The notes beneath the pieces are model-generated. The model was given only the letters and a program-made list of their open reading frames with translations. It ran no database searches and was not told where the DNA came from. From Acidobacteriota bacterium (GTDB lineage Bacteria > Acidobacteriota > Blastocatellia > Pyrinomonadales > Pyrinomonadaceae), in contig JACCYR010000002.1 of assembly GCA_013696385.1 (NCBI GenBank), forward strand, positions 1-6,766: DNA of 6,766 bases, read 5' to 3'. Shown here one piece after another: positions 1-5,915 of the stretch (its first letter is position 1; each line of letters opens with the position of its first letter). Made by a program: the position numbers and the translations under genes.

Positions 1-1945
1 AGCCCAGCCCGTAAGTTTGAACCGGAGTTAAATCCGGCGCGTTCAGCGGAGCAAAAGCCGCGTTGAGATTGCCCGCCGCGAGCGGGCTGAAATTGAACAG
101 CCCGGCAAAATTTAATTCAAAAACCGCGCTCGGAATTCTGACGAAATTAACATCGCCGCCAAATTTCAAAGTGTGCGTTCCGAGAATAAAATTGAAGTTA
201 TCGGCGAACTGAAAGCGCGTTTCCGTGCGGTCAACCTGCGAGAACGGGTTGCGCCCGATGAATGCCGCGCCCGGAATGTTAATCGAAGTCGCGTCGTTAT
301 TTTGCGAGCGAAAAGACGTTTCGCGTCTGCCGTAGTTAAAGCGAAACTCATTTGCCGCCCGCCCACCGATAATCGAATTAAGCCCCGCCGTGAACGATAA
401 ATCTTTCAATTCCTGAACGCCCGTGCGTGAAAAGTCGTTTTGTCCGATGGATTGGTTTTGCGATTCGTCCTGAATACCCGTCAATGTGCCGGGATTGTAA
501 CCGAAACGAAAACTCAATTGATTGTCGGTATTGAGATTGTGGTCGGTGCGGAGCGAAAAAAAGTTCGAGCGGTCAGTTACTGGGAAAACCTGCGGCAAAT
601 CAAGCAGCGGGCGAAAAGCGATAAATTGTCCCTGAGCGTTTTGCGTGTTGAAGGGAACGGGTGCGCCCGTTAGGAAAAACCGCGAACCGACAACTTGCCC
701 GGCAGGAATTGCGCCGCCCGCGCTGATGAGCGGATTTCTGCCGGTTAAAGCCGTATTTCCGCCACTCGAAGCCAAATACAGATATTGGACGGCAGCACCA
801 ATTAACTGCGGATTTCCACTTGCAATCAAGCCTTGCGCGAATTGCGCCTGCGCCGCAGTCAAACGATTAAAAGTTTGAGTAAAAGGTAAAATCGGTGCGC
901 CGAGCGTTATCGAAGCCGTCAAACCTTGCGCAACATTGCTGGTAAAAAATCCAGTTTCGTTGCGTTGTCGGCGTTCAAACGAGGCAAAGAAAAAGTTTTT
1001 GTCTCTACCGGATGTCGTTACTGGTCCGCCTTCGCCAAAGTTTAAAAATGGTAATGGTCCGCCGAGCGTTCCGCCAAATTGCGTTCTGGTGAATGCTGAT
1101 TTGAACGGTGCGAACGGATTGCGGGCTTGAATTTTTTTATCGCGGATAAAGCCGAACAGGTTGCCGCTATATTCGTTTGTGCCGCGCTTTGTAACGACAT
1201 TGATGATGCCGCCCGTGGCGCGTCCGAATTCCGGCGCGTAAGAGTTGGTCGCCACTTGAAATTCCTGCACGGCTTCCTGCGAGACGGTCGTGCGGGCAGC
1301 GTTAATCGAATTATCTGTAAAATCCGAGCCGTCAACCTGGACGAGTGTCGAACGTCCGCGCTGACCGCCGATGTTCAAGCCGGAAGTCGGTGCAGGTCCG
1401 ATTGGGCGACCATTATCGCGTCCGACAGTGGAAATCGTCAATGCAAATCCGGTTGCGCTGCGTTCGTTAATCGGCAGATTTTCAATTCTTTGCTGGTCAA
1501 TCGTGTTGGAAACCGATGTTCTCGTTGTTTCAACCAGCTGCACATCGTCGCCCAAAACATTGACAACTACGTCCTGAGTGCCGACTTCGAGATTGATTTT
1601 TAGTTCGGCACTTTGTCCGACTGTTAATCTGACGGGCGAAATAACGGTTTTTTTGAAGGTTGGAGCTTCCGCCGAAACTTCATATTCTCCCGGCGGCAGC
1701 GCGAAAATTTGGTAAGTGCCTTCATCATTAGTTGTTACGGTTCGAGTAATTCCGGTTGCCGAGTTTTTCGCCGTAACGACTGCGCCCGGCACAAGTGCTC
1801 CATTCGGATCAACCACCAAACCGCGTAAATCGGCGGTGCTGGCTTGCGCTTGGGCAAAAACTGCGCTGACACTAATGAGAGCAACTATTGCCAAAAGCAA
1901 AGTTTTTTCGACAACGGCAGAAATTCTTAAGGGAAACACTTTCAT
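1..1945 (-). CDS. Oar-like TonB-dependent receptor A (3' part beyond the left edge)
   Basis: Outer-membrane receptor of the carboxypeptidase-regulatory-domain/TonB (Oar-like) family. The ATG at 1945 follows AAGGAG with a 7-base gap, and 648 codons stay open to the window edge with no frameshift that I can find. Residues 1-35 form a signal peptide with a hydrophobic core and an AQAQA end. Residues about 38-120 are a CarboxypepD_reg beta-sandwich (ADLRGLVVDPNGALVPGA, then EGTYQIFALPPGEYEV). DVVVNV near 125-130 resembles a TonB box. The plug follows, with VQVDG near 205 and SQEAVQEFQV near 222, then GGIINVVTKRGTNEYSG and the first barrel strands (LFGFIRDKK near 265). TLKFGGDVNFVR near 610 is a late family landmark. 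By comparison with receptor B, roughly 450-490 C-terminal residues are missing. The ligand is unknown. Family assignment is firm; an uptake role is inferred from the family. Confidence 0.93.
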   Translation of the reverse strand, partial: MKVFPLRISAVVEKTLLLAIVALISVSAVFAQAQASTADLRGLVVDPNGALVPGAVVTAKNSATGITRTVTTNDEGTYQIFALPPGEYEVSAEAPTFKKTVISPVRLTVGQSAELKINLEVGTQDVVVNVLGDDVQLVETTRTSVSNTIDQQRIENLPINERSATGFALTISTVGRDNGRPIGPAPTSGLNIGGQRGRSTLVQVDGSDFTDNSINAARTTVSQEAVQEFQVATNSYAPEFGRATGGIINVVTKRGTNEYSGNLFGFIRDKKIQARNPFAPFKSAFTRTQFGGTLGGPLPFLNFGEGGPVTTSGRDKNFFFASFERRQRNETGFFTSNVAQGLTASITLGAPILPFTQTFNRLTAAQAQFAQGLIASGNPQLIGAAVQYLYLASSGGNTALTGRNPLISAGGAIPAGQVVGSRFFLTGAPVPFNTQNAQGQFIAFRPLLDLPQVFPVTDRSNFFSLRTDHNLNTDNQLSFRFGYNPGTLTGIQDESQNQSIGQNDFSRTGVQELKDLSFTAGLNSIIGGRAANEFRFNYGRRETSFRSQNNDATSINIPGAAFIGRNPFSQVDRTETRFQFADNFNFILGTHTLKFGGDVNFVRIPSAVFELNFAGLFNFSPLAAGNLNAAFAPLNAPDLTPVQTYGLG

Positions 1946-1960
1946 ACTTTAACTCCTTAA
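1946..1960 (-). promoter_or_regulatory. Ribosome binding site of receptor A
   Basis: On the minus strand AAGGAG lies 7 bases before the ATG at 1945. This is a near-perfect Shine-Dalgarno sequence and fixes the start of receptor A, giving a protein that begins MKVFPLR directly ahead of its signal-peptide core. Confidence 0.8.
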
Positions 1961-1977
1961 TTTTCAGAACTTTTATT

Positions 1978-2001
1978 ATGTCGGCAAATTGCCATAAACA
2001 T
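1978..2001 (-). promoter_or_regulatory. Small dyad in the receptor A leader
   Basis: GGCAAATTGCC (1983-1993) is an 11-base palindrome with 5-base arms. It is flanked by ATGT on the left and ACAT on the right, so an imperfect outer dyad spans 24 bases. It lies about 40 bases upstream of the receptor A start. It could be an operator or a small RNA hairpin; short AT-rich palindromes also arise by chance. Confidence 0.25.
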
Positions 2002-2043
2002 TTTGCTAATTGGGATTTAAGCAGCGTTTTTATAAAAGTTTTC

Positions 2044-2063
2044 GGCGCAGTTTTCACTGCACC
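2044..2063 (-). promoter_or_regulatory. GAAA-tetraloop hairpin in the receptor A leader
   Basis: Read on the minus strand, GGTGCAGT and ACTGCGCC form an 8-pair stem (one G-T wobble) closing a GAAA loop, a GNRA-type tetraloop. It lies about 100 bases before the start of receptor A and downstream of the candidate promoter, so it would be in the transcribed leader. No T-run follows directly, so it does not look like an attenuator. A role in RNA stability or translation is only a guess. Confidence 0.35.
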
Positions 2064-2113
2064 ACTTTAAATTTTAACCGACTGATTATTTTTTAGTATT
2101 TGACAGCTTAGGA

Positions 2114-2142
2114 ATTTTAAGCGCAAAAATTGTTTTAGGCAA
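2114..2142 (-). promoter_or_regulatory. Candidate sigma-70-type promoter of receptor A
   Basis: On the minus strand TTGCCT (2142-2137) is separated by 17 bases from TAAAAT (2119-2114), resembling TTGACA/TATAAT with the optimal spacing. Support comes from a near copy of the whole motif, spacer included, upstream of receptor B at 5868-5896. The implied leader is about 160 bases. The -35 match is only 4 of 6, so the shared element could instead be a regulator-binding site or a dispersed repeat. Confidence 0.42.
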
Positions 2143-2161
2143 GGCGAGAAATAAAGGGTAT

Positions 2162-2237
2162 AAGGATAAAGGATGAAGGATAAGTAAGGAAAAGACGAGC
2201 AGTCTTCGGCTTTACTCATCCTTTATCCTTTATCCTT
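2162..2237. repeat. Long heptamer-built inverted repeat behind receptor B
   Basis: The left arm (2162-2189) carries AAGGATAAAGGATGAAGGAT and the right arm (2210-2237) is nearly its reverse complement. This gives 28 aligned positions with two G-T wobbles and one A-C mismatch. After a small internal loop, AAGAC/GTCTT (2192-2196 with 2202-2206) closes a 5-base loop. The arms are tandem copies of a 7-base unit, AAAGGAT or a variant. The outer arm abuts the TAA stop of receptor B (2238-2240). In the minus-strand transcript it would form a long 3' hairpin, but no clear U-tract follows, so a classical intrinsic terminator is not demonstrated. It may act in 3'-end stability, or be a dispersed genomic repeat of REP or MITE-like kind. 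Confidence 0.75.
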
Positions 2238-5200
2238 TTAAAAGTTAAACCGTGCGCCGAATTGGAATTGCCGCGCCGGAGCCGACGACGTAAAACCGAG
2301 TGGCGCGGTCGGAGCAATGCCTTCAATGCCGCGTGCTTGTCCGGTTTCAAATTCGGCGCGTTGGGCAAGCGGCAAGCCGCCGACGATGTTGTTGATGCCC
2401 TGAAAATTCGTCCGGTTAAAAAGGTTAAAACCTTCGGCGATTAACTCTAAAGACCGTCGCTCACCAAATCGAAACCGTCGGCTCAAACGCGCGTCAAACG
2501 AATAAAAACTTTCACCTTTGCCCGTGTTGCGTCCGATTGTTCCGGGTCGGTCGGTTTGCGAACGCCCGTCGTTATTCGCATCAAAACCTAACAGCAAATT
2601 GAACGGTCTGCCCGAACCATAATTGAAAATCGGCGCGAAAACGAAATTGCTGAAAATCCGCGCGGCGGGCGAATCGCCGTAATTCGGCACCTGGAAAACG
2701 CCGCTCAGAACGACGCGATGTCGTTGGTCGAATGACGAAAGAGCGCGGTCAGCTCGAAGGTCAAGCGGATTTTGCGCGGAAAAGTCCGAGTTAAAATCCG
2801 TTACTTCGTCAATCGCTTTTGATAAAGTGTAATGCGCGTTGACGCTGAAGTTTTGGGTAAAACGTCGGCGCAGGGCAAATGTTCCGGCGTGGTAAAACGA
2901 ATTCGCGCTCGATTCGTAAATGTTGTCCTGAAAACGAAACGGATTGCGGAAATCGGTTAATGCCGGATTAAAAGAACGCAGGAAAGTCGGACCGCCGAGC
3001 GGATTGTTCGCGCTCGGCGCGCCGGTGCGTTTGAATTGATTGGTGTCGCGGTTGCGCGTCAAATAAATGCCGCGATTGTATAAATAACTCGCTTCAAATG
3101 AAAAACCGTAGCCCAAATCGCGTTCAATCGCCAGACTCGCTTGATAGCTTTCTGGCGTTTTATAATTCTGGTCGCCCAAGAAACGCACTTCGAGCGTGCT
3201 GTTTTCACGTGGAACAACACCGAAGACGGCAAGGTCGGCGGCGGTCGGCGTGCGCGTGAAACCGTTGGTTACGGCAAGCAGACGCTGATAAACCGCAAAT
3301 GAATTTGGAAGACAGCCGGGACCGTTGGCAACCGGACAAGTTGTTGGGTTTGCCGGATTGAGCGGCAAGCCACCGGAAGTCGCCGTCGCCAAAACGATGT
3401 TGATGTTGTCATCAGGAAAATCAGGATTGCCGAGCGTGCGGATAACGCCGGAAACCAGCGTATTGACATACGCCGAAAAAATTCCCGCGCCGCCGCGAAT
3501 GACGGTTTTGCCGTCGCCCGTAATGTCGTAAGCAAAACCGGCACGCGGCTGGAAATCGTTTTTGTCAACATGCAGACCAAACGGCTCTTTGCTGATTGAA
3601 TAGCGCAAACCGTAATTTAACGTCAAATTTCTGATTGCCTTCCAAGTGTCCTGCACGTAAACGCCCGTTCTAAAGACTGAGCCATAGACAGTTGTCGTGC
3701 CGAAACCTTGTTGATAGACGGTTGGCAAATTTAGATTGAACGCTTGCAGCGCATTAACAGGCGCACCGAGAGTTGACAGCAACGCCGGATTGTTCGCCGT
3801 CAAAAAGGCTTGCAAACCGCCGATGGTTGCCGGTGCCGCGATGCCGCCGGCGACGACGGCAGTTGTCAGTGGAAGAACCGAACCGAAGTTAAAACGTCCG
3901 CCGAAAAATGTGTCGTTCGTGCCGGTTTGTCTGATAAAGTTAAAGTTTCCGCCGAATTTAATCGTATGACTTCCGGCAATCAGCGATACGTTATCCAAAA
4001 AATCATAATGGCGGTCGGTGGTGGTTGAAGGCAGGAAAATGTCGCGTCCGAAATTGCCGAAACCTTCAATGTTAAATTCGGGACCAATCGGGTCGTTCGG
4101 TGTTAGACGGGATTTGTAATAAACAAAATCGGCTTTGAATTCATTGACGATATTCGCGCTAAATTGCTGGGTTTGCGAAAACAAAATGCCGGTGTTGAAT
4201 TGATTGAGCGTGCGCCCGCGTGAAACGGCGGTCAACGCGCCTGCCGCCTGATTTTCTTCCAAAAGATCGTTGGCGTGAATCCTGATATAACCGCTTGAAC
4301 GGTCGCTGAAATTGTGGTCAACCCGCGCCGAAAAGTATGTTTGATTTGCGTCAAACGGAAATTGACCGCTTGCCGTTGTAAATAAATTGATGGTGCGCGG
4401 ATAAGTCGCCGTCGTCGTCGTAAAACGATTTCGCAATGTTGCGCCGAGAGCATTTGCCGTAATGGTTGTTCCCGGTATCAAATCGGTGCTGGGTCGCCCT
4501 TCTAAAAAGCTGATGAGCGAATTTTGCGACGGGCTGAGCGTATAGTTTGCCGGATTATTCAGATTAACGAAAGTATTTTGCTTTTGATTAAAACGCTCGA
4601 TTGCCGTGAAGAAAAACGTTTTGTCCTGTTGAATCGGCGCACCGAACGAGCCGCCGTATTGCTGGCGATTAAATTCGGATTGCCCGTTCGGGTTAAAATC
4701 GAAAGCATTGCGAGCATCGAATTTATCGTCGCGGAACAGACCGAAAACGCTTCCCGAAATACGATTCGAGCCGGATTTCGTCACCGTGTTGACGATGCCG
4801 CCGGAGGATAAACCGAATTCGGCATTATAGCTGTTTCTGAGAACTTGAAATTCCTGCACAGCTTCCTGCGAAATGGTGTCGAATACACCGCCGGTTGTCG
4901 TAATGACGGGTCCGCCGTCAACCGTAACGAGATTGCCGCGTCCGTTGTTCCCGCCGAATGACAAGCCGGAAGCGCGTCCCTGCGCAACGCGAAAATCAGA
5001 AAGGTCGGCGATATTGTCGCTGTCGTTCACGCCCGGCGTGAGCAGCGCGAGGTCGAGAAAATTGCGTCGGCTGAGCGGCAATTGCAGAACTTCGCGCTCG
5101 CCGATAACCGAAGATTGCTGGGTTCGGTCAGTTTCGACGACATCCGTATTGGCGACAATATCAACCGTCGCCGCAACGCCCGCCGCCGTCAGTTGGACGG

Positions 5201-5591
5201 GAATGTTCGCCTGCTGCCCGACGGTCAAACGGATGCGCTGGGTATTGGCGGCAAAACTTCCGCCCGCCGCTTCAACTCTTAAATCATAATCGCTTGGCGG
5301 GACGACGAGAAAAATATATTCGCCGTCATCGCCCGTTACAGCCGTGCGCGTCGTGCCGCGCGTCGTATCGGTTAATGTCACAGCGGCATTAGGAATTGCC
5401 GCGCCGGTTGCGTCCGTTACCAATCCGCGCAGTTCGGCAGTCGAACTCGATGCCTGCGCCTGCACCGACAGAGTGCCAAAAACAAACAGACATAACAGTA
5501 GTCCGCTCAAATAAAACAGGGAATTAGCAAACTGTTTCACATCCATCAGATTTTCCAAACTGGCGCGAATTCGCTGAAAACATACTTTCAT
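2238..5591 (-). CDS. Oar-like TonB-dependent receptor B, complete (1117 aa)
   Basis: Complete outer-membrane receptor of the same family as receptor A. I take the ATG at 5591, which has AAAGGAG 9 bases upstream; a TTG at 5612 is in frame but lies on the far side of that RBS. Residues 1-47 form a signal peptide with a long n-region and core FYLSGLLLCLFVFGTLSV, cut near AQA. Residues about 51-135 are the CarboxypepD_reg domain (AELRGLVTDATGAAIPNA, DDGEYIFLVVPPSDYDL). The plug follows, with VTVDGG near 225 and SQEAVQEFQV at about 241. Barrel landmarks are FGLFRDDKFDARN, HTIKFGGNFNF, FQPRAGFAYD near 681, IRGGAGIFSAY near 700, FDQRHRVVLSG near 955 and AEGFNLFNRTNF near 1052. The chain ends FQFGARFNF, an aromatic C-terminus typical of BAM-assembled barrels. 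Length is normal for the family. Substrate unknown. Confidence 0.96.
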   Translation of the reverse strand: MKVCFQRIRASLENLMDVKQFANSLFYLSGLLLCLFVFGTLSVQAQASSSTAELRGLVTDATGAAIPNAAVTLTDTTRGTTRTAVTGDDGEYIFLVVPPSDYDLRVEAAGGSFAANTQRIRLTVGQQANIPVQLTAAGVAATVDIVANTDVVETDRTQQSSVIGEREVLQLPLSRRNFLDLALLTPGVNDSDNIADLSDFRVAQGRASGLSFGGNNGRGNLVTVDGGPVITTTGGVFDTISQEAVQEFQVLRNSYNAEFGLSSGGIVNTVTKSGSNRISGSVFGLFRDDKFDARNAFDFNPNGQSEFNRQQYGGSFGAPIQQDKTFFFTAIERFNQKQNTFVNLNNPANYTLSPSQNSLISFLEGRPSTDLIPGTTITANALGATLRNRFTTTTATYPRTINLFTTASGQFPFDANQTYFSARVDHNFSDRSSGYIRIHANDLLEENQAAGALTAVSRGRTLNQFNTGILFSQTQQFSANIVNEFKADFVYYKSRLTPNDPIGPEFNIEGFGNFGRDIFLPSTTTDRHYDFLDNVSLIAGSHTIKFGGNFNFIRQTGTNDTFFGGRFNFGSVLPLTTAVVAGGIAAPATIGGLQAFLTANNPALLSTLGAPVNALQAFNLNLPTVYQQGFGTTTVYGSVFRTGVYVQDTWKAIRNLTLNYGLRYSISKEPFGLHVDKNDFQPRAGFAYDITGDGKTVIRGGAGIFSAYVNTLVSGVIRTLGNPDFPDDNINIVLATATSGGLPLNPANPTTCPVANGPGCLPNSFAVYQRLLAVTNGFTRTPTAADLAVFGVVPRENSTLEVRFLGDQNYKTPESYQASLAIERDLGYGFSFEASYLYNRGIYLTRNRDTNQFKRTGAPSANNPLGGPTFLRSFNPALTDFRNPFRFQDNIYESSANSFYHAGTFALRRRFTQNFSVNAHYTLSKAIDEVTDFNSDFSAQNPLDLRADRALSSFDQRHRVVLSGVFQVPNYGDSPAARIFSNFVFAPIFNYGSGRPFNLLLGFDANNDGRSQTDRPGTIGRNTGKGESFYSFDARLSRRFRFGERRSLELIAEGFNLFNRTNFQGINNIVGGLPLAQRAEFETGQARGIEGIAPTAPLGFTSSAPARQFQFGARFNF

Positions 5592-5607
5592 ATTTAGATA
5601 CTCCTTT
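5592..5607 (-). promoter_or_regulatory. Ribosome binding site of receptor B
   Basis: AAAGGAG on the minus strand ends 9 bases before the ATG at 5591. It decides between this ATG and the in-frame TTG at 5612, whose codon lies upstream of the Shine-Dalgarno itself. The resulting N-terminus (MKV...) matches that of receptor A. Confidence 0.78.
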
Positions 5608-5744
5608 GACAAATTAAAATTTTAGAAAAATAAACTAAAACTGCCTCGTTATAAAATGTGGGAAACAATTTCTGCTTTGACAAGGAATTAAAACGAATCA
5701 CACCAATTTTACTATGATGTAATGACTTATGTTACGCGGATGAA

Positions 5745-5852
5745 ATGAAATCCAGCAAAATGATTGAAAATCTAGTGGTCGCTAAAGCACAATCTACTAA
5801 TTATTTTGCGGCGATTATTGCTGTTTCAATCGTATCTTTATTTTATGTGTAA
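5745..5852 (+). CDS. Possible 35-aa single-span membrane micro-ORF
   Basis: ATG at 5745 to TAA at 5850-5852. The N-terminus is polar (MKSSKMIENLVVAKAQSTN) and is followed by one hydrophobic stretch, YFAAIIAVSIVSLFYV, running to the stop, which would suit a tail-anchored or single-pass small protein. A second in-frame ATG lies at 5760. Against it: no good Shine-Dalgarno precedes either ATG, it is antisense to the presumed receptor B leader, and AT-rich DNA readily encodes hydrophobic runs by chance. No family recognised. Confidence 0.18.
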   Translation: MKSSKMIENLVVAKAQSTNYFAAIIAVSIVSLFYV

Positions 5853-5867
5853 CATTTGCGTAATAAC

Positions 5868-5896
5868 TTTTTAGCGCAAAAATAGCTTTTAAGCAA
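5868..5896 (-). promoter_or_regulatory. Candidate sigma-70-type promoter of receptor B
   Basis: On the minus strand TTGCTT (5896-5891) is followed after 17 bases by TAAAAA (5873-5868), with an AT-rich stretch ahead of it. Its spacer (AAAAGCTATTTTTGCGC) nearly matches that of the copy upstream of receptor A. It begins about 20 bases past the oxidoreductase stop codon, where an independent promoter for receptor B would fit. The predicted leader is long, about 270 bases. The individual hexamers are weak, so the call rests mainly on the duplication. Confidence 0.38.
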
Positions 5897-5915
5897 GTAA
5901 AAAGTTAAATTTGTG

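Larger units (their letters stand above)
5592..5915. other. AT-rich intergenic spacer
   Basis: This spacer of 324 bases separates the oxidoreductase stop from receptor B. It holds the receptor B ribosome binding site, a candidate promoter at its far end, a short direct repeat around CTTTGACAA (5601-5619 and 5672-5693) and a possible 35-codon ORF on the plus strand. I see no tRNA, riboswitch consensus or longer credible gene. In particular nothing resembles a B12 box, which would be worth looking for ahead of a TonB receptor. Confidence 0.6.

Noticed and set aside
1127..1603. Plus-strand open frame of 158 codons
   Set aside because: It lies entirely antisense to the plug region of receptor A, has no recognisable domain, and its composition is what the reverse of a GC-rich receptor frame would give.
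2162..2237. CRISPR-like array or insertion-sequence terminal repeats
   Set aside because: Units are 7 bases with no spacers between them, and there is no transposase or target-site duplication nearby.
1946..2237. Cobalamin or other known riboswitch ahead of receptor A
   Set aside because: I see no B12-box-like sequence or multi-helix junction consensus, only simple hairpins.
4873..5289. Plus-strand open frame of 138 codons
   Set aside because: Antisense to the N-terminal domains of receptor B. It is rich in Pro, Ser, Thr and Arg with no motif, and the receptor frame explains the sequence fully.
5606..5611. TTGACA on the plus strand as a -35 box
   Set aside because: It points toward the oxidoreductase 3' end, has no convincing -10 at 16-18 bases, and is simply the complement of the receptor B RBS region.
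5592..5612. In-frame TTG start for receptor B at 5612
   Set aside because: It would place the Shine-Dalgarno AAAGGAG inside the coding sequence and has no RBS of its own. The ATG at 5591 is correctly spaced and matches receptor A.
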